Shown piece after piece: positions 33,545 to 45,500 of a stretch of 64,000 nt of DNA (position 1 is the first letter of the stretch; every line of letters starts with the position of its first letter). The position numbers and the translations under genes were made by a program. The notes below the pieces were generated by a model. It made no database searches, was not told the origin of the DNA, and saw only the letters and a list, made by a program, of their open reading frames with translations. This DNA comes from Axinella damicornis (lineage: Eukaryota; Porifera; Demospongiae; Axinellida; Axinellidae). Where the stretch lies: assembly GCA_963931865.1 (NCBI GenBank), contig OZ007516.1, forward strand, positions 3,280,744 to 3,344,743, written 5' to 3'.

Positions 33545-33911
33545 GATTAGCGGCTTCACTTCAATAATTCTTCTCTGCAGATTTTACAGATTTCAGAAGG
33601 GCTGCATGCTCCTTCTTGCTCCCTCTCGTTTGCTTTATCTCTTTATGCTGCAAAGTCAGTTACGTTTCTTGCAAAATGCAACAAACGAGCGATCGCTGGG
33701 TGGTCTGCCAGCGGCGATCGAGTTCCCTTTCGAAATTCGTGTTTATCTGTTTATGCACGTGGTCGTAGTCGTGGAAACGAGCACGCATGCTTGCGATTGG
33801 GCCATACATATCGCACCTAGTACCGGTACTATACTGGTACTGTACTGTGGGAGGAGCTGTTGACAACGCACACAAAACACAGAGCAATAGCAACGGAGCA
33901 CGTGTTTGGCG
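33545..33911. promoter_or_regulatory. Bidirectional (head-to-head) promoter region
   Basis: The start codons of the giant receptor (33544, minus) and the coiled-coil gene (33912, plus) are separated by 367 bp. The spacer has no repeats except the short near-palindromic string ACCTAGTACCGGTACTATAC around 33815-33835, and no clear TATA box in either direction. A shared or overlapping core promoter is inferred from spacing alone. Confidence 0.6.
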
Positions 33912-36900
33912 ATGGAGAAAGAGAGTATGGCTCTTCAGGCAAGGGTCAGTCTGCTGCCTTTCGAGAAACTTCCCAACTTGCCCAGACCACTTGTACCTGA
34001 AATCGACCTAGGCGTCGAGCACACAGCTGCAGACTTGTTGGTGTTGCAGTAAGTCACCCCGCAGCAAAGATAGTGGTCTACTTTCGACCACACAAAAGTA
34101 ACTTGTATAATTTGCCTTTTGGTCACTCAGCTGTTAGTGTCGCGGGCCAGCCCAGTGCGCGTGCGGAAGTGGGCTGGCCTGCGAGACTACTCAGCTGTAT
34201 AGTTGCAAGCTTCCCTCTCCTTCCCCTCCACACCCTCCACACACACACACACACACAGCATCAAGAGCGCATGATGACATCAAAAACAATGATGTCATCA
34301 TGCGCTCTTGACAGCATACACACCCTCACACAGCATACACACCCTCACACAGCATACACACCCTCACACAGCATACACACCCTCACACAGCATACACACC
34401 CTCCACACCCTCACACACAGCATACACACCCTCCACACTCACACAGCATACACACCCTCACACACACAGCATACACACCCTCACACACAGCATACACACC
34501 CTCACACACACAGCATACACACCCTCCACACACACAGCATACACACCTTCCACACCCTCACACAGCATACACACCCTCCACACACACACAGCATACACAC
34601 CCTCCACACCCTCACACACAGCATACACACCCTCCACACCCTCACACACACAGCATACACACCCTCCACACGCACACACACACACACACACACACAGTCA
34701 CACACTGTTCAAAACTGAGTGTAATGTGTTTGCAGTATACTGTCAACATGTAGTTCATGGTACACCTATCCACTCAAAAGTAGACTAGGCATATGCACAC
34801 GCATAATGTGCCTCACGCGGAAACAGAAATGCCGAGTTCGTGATGCATATGGTGAAGCGAAGTCGAGAAAATATATTGTCTGCTTTGGGGTCTCCTGTGC
34901 ATATCTACTGAGGTACACAAAAAGCTCACATTGGTGAAGAGATTCCCTAGAATGACGCTTGGATGCCCATTGCCTATCATGGCCTCCTCACGGGTCAACA
35001 AGTCAAGCGTGTCACACTGCTGCTGGCACTCAAGCCGTCTTCTGTCTGTTGTCCTGTCATCTGTCATCTCACTGCTGAACAGCTAATCGTCTTATATACC
35101 TCTGGGCTCGTTCCCTAGCCAGTCGTTGTCTTCTGTCCTTCATCGTACAGTGACCGCAGACGCAGAGCACCACATGCTAGGAAGTATGCAAACTATACGA
35201 AAAACTTGATCGTAAAACGTAACGGACATACATACATACATACATACAAGCGCGACCTGACACTACGACTGCCTGCGTGCGCACGATTATGTGCCTCACG
35301 CCAAAGCATTCGGCAACTAGAGGTGTTCATAGAACACATACCCCGCGCAGAACGTCTACAGGATACAGTGCAGCTACAATCGACGTGACATCTCTGCCGA
35401 TTGCATCCAACGGGTGCTATCGCGTATACTGTGTTTGTGTATGGCCATATCCAAGGTGTGGGAGTGACCGCTTACCGTATATACAACAACGTGTATATTG
35501 TGAAGCTGAAGAGGTGGGGCCAAATGTTACGAATAATAGGAAATAGCTGGAAAAAAACGGCCTAAACAATAGTCACGACCAACGTCTGTGCAAGTACATA
35601 AATCGTGAGAAAATACTGTTTCCCAGCTGTCATCTCGAGGCATGTAGTTTCCAAATGCACTGCGTGTCCTGTTCTTGATGGGACTCTGAGGTCATGAAGA
35701 GGTGGAGCCAATGTTATGAATAGTTTTGAAAGTAGGAAATAGCCGAAATACAGCGAAACGAAGCGCCTTGATTTCAGTCAGGTACACATAGAGAAGTTTT
35801 TTGCTATTATTTTGCTATTGTTTGACTCCCTTTCGATGGTTTATGAGGGTCTATGTGGCAAAATATTTTTTTCGCCTGACAGACAGACAGACGACTGACA
35901 GACGACTGACGGACAAAACTGATTGCTTAACACTGGCAAAGGGGGATATGCATGTGCACCAGTAATACACTCTTCCATGTTGAGCTAATGTAGGACAGAG
36001 GAGTGGAATGCAAAGGATAACAATTAACCCACACATGCACACACACATGCACATCCATATCCTCCCCCCCCCCCCCCCCACACACACACACACACACACA
36101 CCATCCCCAGGCCCTCTCTAGCCTCGCAGAAGAGAGTAGGTTTTTTTGTCAGTGATAGGAGCGCCCAAACCGAGGAGTCAGATATCCTGGAGGTGAAGAG
36201 AATCACACTCGTCATCGAGACACTCATTCAGGTGGGGGGAATCAGCTCCATAACATTTTTGACGGATTTTGTTGAGGGAGTCTGGCTTGGAAGACAGACT
36301 CATCACTCGTTAGATTTGCACATCCTAAATCAAATTGGGCTTCTCGCATGCCATAATTACGTAATTGTCGTAGTTTTGCTGTCCCCTGTGTAGAATGTCC
36401 TCTTGGACATTTTACCCCTAGTGTGAAGTGTCCCCCTCCAGTGCATAATGTTGCCCCACTTCGCAATCTAATGGCAGATCGATGCACACTACTTCCGATA
36501 CAAGCTTGAATGGTGAGTGAATACAAGTACTAAGTGCTGACGTGCTGACTCGTACTTCCATAGTGTATCAGCAAATTAGTCTCGTACCCAGACCATGGAT
36601 TCTCGTGCCCAGTCCATGGTCCTCCCCATCCATGGTCTGGGGGTCATAGCACAATACTAACATAGTCTTGCACGGCCAACCTGAAGGCATTGAAACAGAG
36701 CATCCTTACAGAAGCGGAATACGACACCATCATCAACACCATTATCCTGAAGGGCGTGAAAATAAATGATTGCATTGAAAGCTAAGGGACCCATTTGCAG
36801 CAGTCTTTGCTACTTCTAAGTATTGTAGTTGTACCTCACACTGCCTTGGGGGGGGGGGGGGGGGGGGGGGGACACACTTTACACTAGGGTAAAATGTCTG

Positions 36901-39073
36901 AGGGGGGGACATTTTATACCTGTGTAAGATGCTATGACACCAGGGATGGTATAGATGGGATGGCATAGACTAGGGATAGGGATGGCATATAGAATGGTAG
37001 TTACATGTATAAGAATTTGGGGTCACGTGCCTGATCCGGTGAAAGCCCACCCTGCGATTGGGGTCGGGTTTGGCTAGAGAGTCTTCAGGATTAGAGATAC
37101 TTCTGTGATGCTCAGTAGGCTTGTCATCATTGATTGGAAGTCTTGTGACTCCTAAATAGTGGTCCCTCCTATTGAAGCCAACATGAACTTGTCCAAGTGA
37201 ACTCTGTGTATACTGACAAGACCAAAACATGTGTCCTTCTGGACTGCACCTCCTTCACTTAAAGCTGGAGGACAGTGAACTTATAATTTGCTTGCATTGA
37301 AAATTGTGAGATCATTGACTGTGTTTGTGTATACTGGATAATGACGTGTACTGGATGGCTGTACATGTACATGTATGTTATAGCAGGAGTGCATAATGAC
37401 GTGTACTGGATGGCTGTACATGTACATGTATGTTATAGCAGGAGTGCATAATGACGTGTACTGGATGGCTGTACATGTTATAGCAGGAGTGCATAATGAC
37501 GTGTACTGGATGGCTGTACATGTTATAGCAGGAGTGCATAATGACGTGTACTGGATGGCTGTACATGTTATAGCAGGAGTGCATAATGACGTGTACTGGA
37601 TGGCTGTACATGTTATAGCAGGAGTGCATAATGACGTGTACTGGATGGCTGTACATGTTATAGCAGGAGTGCATAATGACGTGTACTGGATGGCTGTACA
37701 TGTACATGTATGTTATAGCAGGAGTGCATAATGACGTGTACTGGATGGCTGTACATGTTATAGCAGGAGTGCATAATGACGTGTACTGGATGGCTGTACA
37801 TGTTATAGCAGGAGTGCATAATGACGTGTACTGGATGGCTGTACATGTACATGTGTGTTATAGCAGGAGTGCATAATGACGTGTACTGGATGGCTGTACA
37901 TGTTATAGCAGGAGTGCATAATGACGTGTACTGGATGGCTGTACATGTAAATAGCAGGAGTGCATAATGACGTAACACGGCTTTTCTCAATGCAAGTATT
38001 CACTGTAGCCAGTTGCATAGTAATAGTATACGTAGGAACTGCCATTAGTCACACATGGATTTCATGAAGTGTGTGTGAATGTGAAGACCCTTCTACAACG
38101 GTAAAGGGCCTACTGGCGTGCAAATCTGTTTCCTTCTTTGCCATCATGTCAGTCTGTAATAACTGCACAGAGGAGGTTGGAAAAGGTTGTGCACAAAGTA
38201 TCATATTGCAGAGTTGGCCAAGGAAGCAATCTGTAGTAATGAATAGAAGCTGTTCGCGATCCAATCCCCAAATAAAACTCTTGGAGCAGAGCTAGAAATA
38301 ATTTGCTCTAAGAAAGACCTATAATGTCACATGATGCGTAGAGCTTGTCCGACCTCCTCTGAGTGCTAACCATTTCACCAGGAGCACTCATTCCTAGCTT
38401 CCAATGGTTTCGCCTGCCCACCATTGCAGGATGTAGCCCAGTTGCGCAAGGATCTCAACTTCACCCAGCACGTGCTCAAGGCTGACTACGAGAGCAAACT
38501 GACCGAGAGAGCAACAGAACTGTGAGTGTATTGCATATCCTACAAGTTATAAGTGCTTGTCGGTGAGGAAACGTTAAAGTAGAGAGAAGTGGTGCCAGAA
38601 TGTCAACTCCCAAAATACCAACTCCTGTAATATCAACTCAAGTTGTCAACTCCCACAATGTCAACCTGAAGAAATATTGCTTGTAAGTAAACATGTATCC
38701 AAAGTCCATTTTAATGTGCCACTGTGATTTCAGTGAGTGAACGATAGTAGCTAGATGTACAACAGCAGCTTCTTTCTCGTCATCTGCAGCTACGTCCTGC
38801 ATAGTCTCCCTGTAGATCTATACTGGTTGATCTCTAACCTTCAGCAAGGCGAAAATTACCAACAGGTGTCTGTGATCACTCAGTGCTCGCTCCTGTTCTT
38901 TATTGCGCTCTTTATTCCCTCCCCTCAGGTACTGCCGTGTCAATGAGAGTCTTGCCACGCTGGAGAAACAACACCAGGAGGTAGGGTTTCATGCAGCAAC
39001 TCTAAAACAGGACTGGGAAGCCTGGGAACATGGCATTATTTAGTCATAGCTTACAGGGGGGAGATATAGGCCC

Positions 39074-39122
<49 letters not shown>

Positions 39123-42100
39123 ACTTTCAAAAGCAAGGGGCTGAGCCCCCAGCCCGCCCCCCTTAAGTCTGAGGTTGTGTCTGGTGGCTTCTGAGATCCC
39201 AGTAGGCATTTATCTTAATTCTTTAGGGTCCAAGTTTATTGAAATCTCCCCCCACAGCATAAATTGGCATCTGCACACAGCGTTTAGCGTTGCCTAGGGC
39301 GCGCAGCGTCCAACAAAACTCGGGAGAGTGCCCCTGGCTGTTAGCAGTAATGATTACACTCACTGTTGACCAAGGCCTGAAGGGGCGGAGGTACTGGGTG
39401 GAGCCGATAAGTGAGCTAGCTGTCTGGTTATCGCGCCGTTCGACCAGTTGCTAAAAACTCGACTGTTGTCTTGCCATATGCGTAGGACCATCGCTACTTA
39501 CTGTATTGCTGGAGAGGGCAGAGCAACAGCAAGTCAAAGCAGGAGCGTTATTGCAAGTAAGTGTATACAGACGGCGAGATAAAGCTTTTAGCTTTACCAT
39601 TCGATCAACTTACAATGGCGGACTTGTTTCTACCCTCTGCCAGCCCAGACGCTTGGCGCCCTTCTGTAGTTATACAGAGGGGGACTACTGACAAGTCTCC
39701 AAGAGCAGTGCTAGTCAAAGCCCGTCCATCACCGCGAAGTGGGAAGCCATAGTATGAAAGGATGCTAATTCTGCGCATTTATGCGCTATGGACCCTAAAG
39801 AGTTAAACAGAGAATGGGTTACCATGGGAACATAACTTAAAAGTTTTCTAGTGAATGGAAATGTCTGATTGCATAATCCAAATGTCTCTAACCCCACAAC
39901 CTCTGATCCAAAATGTTAGGTAATGTTGAGTAAGTGTTATTAGTGCTACTCACGTGACCCTCACGAATCAGACGGCTCAGAATCGATCACATGACGGAGC
40001 ACTAAATCGCTTATTGCACACTTTAGTGTGCATTATCTAGATAATGCACAATTTTCAAAGATCAAAGGCTGTCTCAGGTCAGTGAGTTGCACTAAGTAGT
40101 TTAGATACCAGTTTGCAGTGCATTAGTGCACTGGGGCAATCTAGTTAACGGTCTCGGGGGTGGATAATGCACTCGCCTTTGGCTCGTGCATTATCTCGCC
40201 CTCGACCGTTAACTAGATTGCCCTCGTGCACTAAAACCCATAATGCACTGCAAAGTGGTATCTAAATATTACTTAAACCTTAATGTCATGGGGTGTCATA
40301 GCACTAGCCTATGTAAGTGCTCCCTCAAGTACGCAACAGCAAAGAGCTACACAACCAAATACTAGGCAGCTTAGCTTGTCTTGCAAGTTGCATCCAGCAG
40401 TCCCTCCCAAAAATATTGAGGAATTGCACAAAAAGTAGGTGTAATGAATAGTTTAACTTTCTCTCCTCTAAGCTATGTGCTTGGACACAACATTTCACAT
40501 TCCCTTGTTCTGTTGTGCAGAAGGTGGAGATTGTTCGGAAGAGCTACCGGGCGCAGCTTGCCAATGCCATTCAGAAGATTGCTGGGGAGTACAAGGTGGG
40601 TTCTTGTCTTACCTTGGCTACTGTTGGGTGCTCATCTGTCACCCCCCTTCCTTTCGCTGGGGGAAGGTGAATGATACCTGTTTGTGAACCTAAGAACTTC
40701 TCTGTCACCCCCCTTCATCATTTCATTTGGGAAAGTTTAACGATGCCCCCTGCTTGTGAACCCAAATCTGACCACCATCTGTCACCCCCCTTCATTTCAC
40801 TGGGAGAAAGTCGAGAGAAAAAACGAGTAAGCAGACAGACAGAGAGACAGACTCACAGATGTAGGCAAGCCATCTGGAGTATGCACTCTGAGGGCTAATT
40901 ACAAGGCTTCAGCACCTCCAAAGGTTCAGGCCTGTGTCACCAGACCCTCTCCTCTATTTTTTTTCTGTGCTTAATGTCTAGTCTGGAGATTACAGAAAGT
41001 GCACTGACTGCAGTTTTCATGAACCTTGCAACTTGGAGCCGGTAAACAGAGAACGTTAGGTACATGCACACAGGGTCAGATCAGTATAGTACTGTTGTTA
41101 TGCACTCTACTAACAGCTACTGAGTTGGGTGATAGAGATTGACTTGAATGGTTTCATGCACTTGGCATGAAAAATTTGCTGATTGAATTATTGTGTAACC
41201 GTTTTGCGTTTACCACTCCGCTGGCAAGGTTCATGAAAACTGCAGTATTTCCCTGCTGCAAAACTAACTGGGGGTGTGCTTTTACCAGTGCAAAACTAAC
41301 TGGAGGTGTGCTTATTTCCCAGGCTTACTACTATGAATTGCTGCAAGGCAAGACAGGAAGACATGATCTGAAGATCAAAGAGCTGAAAGAGAAGTAATGT
41401 GCATAGCTTTGTATATCATACCGGGGTAATACAATGATTCTGACTGGTCATATACATTAACCATTAATCATGGTTGTTACTTCATTTAAGGATCACGAAA
41501 TATGCTGACTTAGCAATTCCTCATATTATAATCATTCCCCTGTTTCCTCTGGTTCCTTCAGGTTCCTGTGGTTCCTCAGGTTCCTGTGGTTCCCTTGGTT
41601 CCTTCAGGTTCCTGTGGTTCCTCAGGTTCCTGTGGTTCCCTTGAGTTCTCTTGGTTCTCTTGGTTCCCGTGGTTCCTCAGGTTCCTTGGTTCCTCGGGTT
41701 CCTCTGGTTCCCTTGGTTCCTCAGGTTCCTGTGGGTTCCTGTGGTTCCCTTGGTTCCTGTGGTTCCTCAGGTTCCCTTGGGTTCCTCAGGTTCCTGTGGT
41801 TCCTCAGGTTCCTGTGGTTCCTTAGGTTCCTGTGGTTCCCTTGGTTCCTCAAATTCCCTTGGTTCCTCAGGTTCCTGTGGTTCCTTAGGTTCCCTTAAGT
41901 TCCTCAGGTTCCTCTGGTTCCCTGGTTCCCTTGGTTCCTCAGGTTCCTGTGGTTCCCTTGGTTCTCTTGGTTCCTGTGGTTCCTGTGGTTCCTTGGTTCC
42001 TGTGGTTCCTTGGTTCCTGTGGTTCCCTTGGTTCCTGTGGTTCCTGTGGTTCCCTTGGTTCCTGTGGTTCCCTTGGTTCCTCAGGTTCCCTTGGTTCCTC

Positions 42101-42535
42101 AGGTCCCTGTGGTTCCCTTGGTTCCTCGGTTCCTCAGGTTCCTGTGGTTCCTCAGGTTCCTTAGGTGCCTTAGGTTCCTCGGGTTCCTCTGGTTCCCTTG
42201 GTTCCTGTGGTTCCTTGGGTTCCCTTGGTTCCTCAGGTTCTGGCAGGTTTTCCCTGGTTCCTTGGGTTCCTGTGGTTCCTGGTTCCTGTTGTTCCTGTGG
42301 TTCACTTGGTGCCTGTGGTTCCTGTGGTTCCCTTGGTTCCTGAGTTCCTGTGGTTCCCCTTGGTTCCTGTGGTTTCCAGGGGTTCCTGTGGGAACTCCCT
42401 TGGCTGGCAGCAGGGACGGAGGCCCAATCCTCCCCCCATAAGCTATGTAACTGTTTGTAGTTGTTCTTCATCCATGTATTCTCACCTACTTATTAATTAT
42501 CAGTCCGATCTCCATCGGTGTGGGAAGAGAGGACG

Positions 42536-42576
<41 letters not shown>

Positions 42577-45500
42577 ACCCCCCCACCACCACCACCACCA
42601 ACCACCACCATTGGCTGAAACCCTGGATAAAATGCTGCTATAGCAGTGCTACCTCACACATGGAAGTATTACAACAGCAATTAAAGTAATGGAACTGGCT
42701 GTATTTTGTTGCATTTGTTTAGGATGTGTAACGTTCCCTTGGTTGTTGGATTCCAAACCGATGGAGATCGGACTAATAACTAATAACTAGGTGAAAATAC
42801 ATGGATGAAGAACAAACTACAAACACTTATGCAGCTTATACTTAACCCTTTAAGCCCCCATTGACGTCTATAGGCGTCATTCAGACCCTATGCACTTGTA
42901 GGGCTTCTCGCCAGTCCAAAAAGAGACCAAAAAGGCTTCAGAGGGCCTAGGGACGACTTTCAGGCACGAACTGAAAAATTTGGTCAGATTTCGGCGGCGC
43001 CCTCCCCACTAAACGAAAGGCAGGGGGGTTTCGAAAGGGGGGGCGAGGGCCCCCCCTTCGCCTGTCGTGGGCGTTTTTTGATTTTAATGAGATTCATTGA
43101 CCCGAGAATTTTTGATTCTAATGATATTCATAGACCCCACCCAGGCCTCAAGAAAACCTGCAAATTGGTGGTGTAAGGTGTGCCATCAGTCAGATCTGGC
43201 CCAAGTTTAGGGAAATGCTGGGCGAAAATCCAGCTGACATCCACCTTTGACCTCCGATTGCTGGGCTTGTGGGGGGTCATGAATATCATTAACGGTATTG
43301 CCAGAGAGGTCTCTCCATGTGTGCGGGGCCCCTACCAAGTTTGGCCGCTGAGGAGCGAATGCTGTGAGAGAGGAGTACCTACGAAAGTGGTGTGCGCTGA
43401 ATGCATGAAAATGTGTTGTCTTGGTGGGAAGAATTCGGTGGTTAAAAGGGTTAATATATCCTGGATGAAACACCCATCCTGTCACACAATGTAACATAAC
43501 ATGGGTGGAGCTAGTGACAATATTTGTAGCAACCGTTCAGCACCAGGGGACTGCACCAGGATTCCAATACAGGACCAAAATTTCAGAATATAATCGCAGT
43601 GTAGGAGTCTGGTGTGTAAGCAACCACAGGAATCACAAGGCACCGAAAGGAACCACAAGAAACCGAAATGGACCACAGGAACCAAGGGATTCCCACAGGA
43701 ACCATGGGAACCCAGGAACCAGGGGAACCAAGGGAACCCTGGGAACCACAGGAACCCTGGGAACCAAGGGAACCACAGGAACCCTGGGAACCCTGGGAAC
43801 CACAGGAACCGATGGAACCACAGGAACCCAGGAACCACGGGAACCCTGGGAACCACAGGAACCACAGGAACCCTGGGAACCAAGGGAATCACAGGAACCC
43901 TGGGAACCACAGGAACCACTGGGAACCAAGGGAACCATAGGAACCCTGGGGAACCACAGGAACCTGGGAACCACAGGAACCCTGGGAACCAAGGGAACCA
44001 CAGGAACCCTGGGAACCACAGGAACCACGGGAACCAAGGGAACCACAGGAACCCTGGGAACCCTGGGAACCACAGGAACCCAGGAACCAAGGGAACCCAG
44101 GAACCACAGGAACCCAGGAACCAAGGGAACCACAGGAACCAAGGGAACCACAGGAACCCTGGAACCCACAGGAATCCTGGGAACCACAGGAAACCCTGGG
44201 AACCAAGGAACCTGAGGAACCAAGGGAACCCCAGGAACTAAGGGAACCTGAGGAACCAAGGGAACCACAGGAACCTGAGGAACCAAGGGAAAGCAGGAAC
44301 GGAATGGAACGCGGAACGGAACGCGGAACGGAAGTAAGATGCGGCCGCGTGCTAGACTGGACTGGACTCACCCAAAAATCTGTAAAATGCCTTTTTCAGT
44401 GTAGGACAGAAACTAAGCATACTATTCACAAAGGTCGCTTGCATAGCCTGCTTTCGTGTCTTTCACGAGTCGGTAGAGGTCAAAGGTCACGTGCATATTT
44501 AATGAGCTTCAGCAAAACGAGCTTCAGTCAGTCGGGGATGATAGAGGAATATTCTTTTGTTTTCTATGCTTCAGCAAAAGGCTGGAGTTCGATGTCTGCT
44601 GTAAATAAAATGCTCTTCTAACTTTTTTATTGAAGCTAATTAAATATGCACGTGACCTTTGACCTCTACCTACTCGAGGAAAGACACGAAAGCAGGCTAT
44701 GCAAGCGACCTTAGTGAATAAATAAGTATGCTTAGCTTCTGTCTTCCACTGAAAAAGGTTTGGGTGATTCGGCCCCGCGAGACTAAGTCTAGCGCGTGGC
44801 CCGCATCTTACAGCCCGTTTACACTACAGACCGAGAAGGGCGGATTCGCTCCGGTTCGACGCAGATCAATCTGGGAGGTGTGTTTACACTACGCTGCCCG
44901 AGCGCTCCATGTACTGTGATTCGGGGTCAAAGTTCATGATTAGTCACATGCCCAGGCCGCATTCTCACGAGACTAGTCATACGTTCGGGAATTCGATATA
45001 CAACACCATGACAACCCCTCGTCTCGAAACCGGACCCCTTCGTGATCTGGTTCGGATACTATTGGCAACCGTCACGCCCCCCCGTCCACGCCCTACCAAC
45101 GGGTTCGATTCCGTTTACACTTGAGGTGGGAGCACTCCGGATCGAACCAGTTCGATGGAGTTTGGTGGTCCAGTACAGGAGCGGATCGGTGCGGTTCGGT
45201 TCGTGTTTACATTACGAGATAATTCGAACCAGTTCCGAGCTGGATCGATCCAGAGCGCTAGTGTAAACGGGGCTGTTACTCCCGTTCCGCGTTCCGTTCC
45301 GTGTTCCATTCCGTTCGCCCTGCTTTCATAGTTGCCCCGGAACCAAGGGAACCAAGGGAACCAGAGGAACCACAGGAACCTCAGGAATCACAGGAACCAA
45401 GGGAACCTGAGGAACCTGAGGAACCACAGGAACCACAGGAACCTGAGGAACCAAGGGAACCAGAGGAACCACAGGAACCTGAGGAACCAAGGGAACCACA

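Larger units (their letters stand above)
34050..36152. other. First intron of the coiled-coil gene
   Basis: Contents in order: a CACACAGCATACACACCCTC minisatellite with an embedded hairpin (34230-34710); unremarkable sequence to about 35240; a CATACATA microsatellite (35225-35250); a repeat-family block at 35300-35970 related to 31300-31745; and a C-run plus CA microsatellite (36064-36105) just before the acceptor. No credible gene is seen. Confidence 0.6.

Noticed and set aside
33545..33559. Extending the receptor N-terminus upstream to a five-residue longer start.
   Set aside because: The upstream codon is GTG, not ATG; the ATG at 33544 opens a normal signal peptide.
34261..34311. MicroRNA-like precursor hairpin.
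   Set aside because: A perfect 22-bp stem with a 7-nt loop is shorter than expected for an animal or sponge precursor and lies in a minisatellite.
34813..35067. Minus-strand ORF of 84 codons ([18 protein letters not shown] region).
   Set aside because: No recognisable domain, no splice context linking it to a gene, and it sits in repeat-rich intron sequence.
36666..36755. Candidate exon [22 protein letters not shown] for the coiled-coil gene, phase 0 at both ends.
   Set aside because: It lies inside an inverted-repeat element, uses a poor donor (GGC|GTGAAA), and including it would interrupt the gapless match between exons 2 and 3 and the C10orf67 family.
39487..39558. Possible exon [17 protein letters not shown] before a good GTAAGT donor.
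   Set aside because: The acceptor phase does not fit the neighbouring exons (both phase 0), while exon 4 to exon 5 joins cleanly without it.
45095..45115. GGTTCGATTCC, an exact match to a tRNA/SINE B-box.
   Set aside because: No A-box at the right distance and no cloverleaf; the element is full of GGTTCGA/TCGAACC words, so a chance match is likely.
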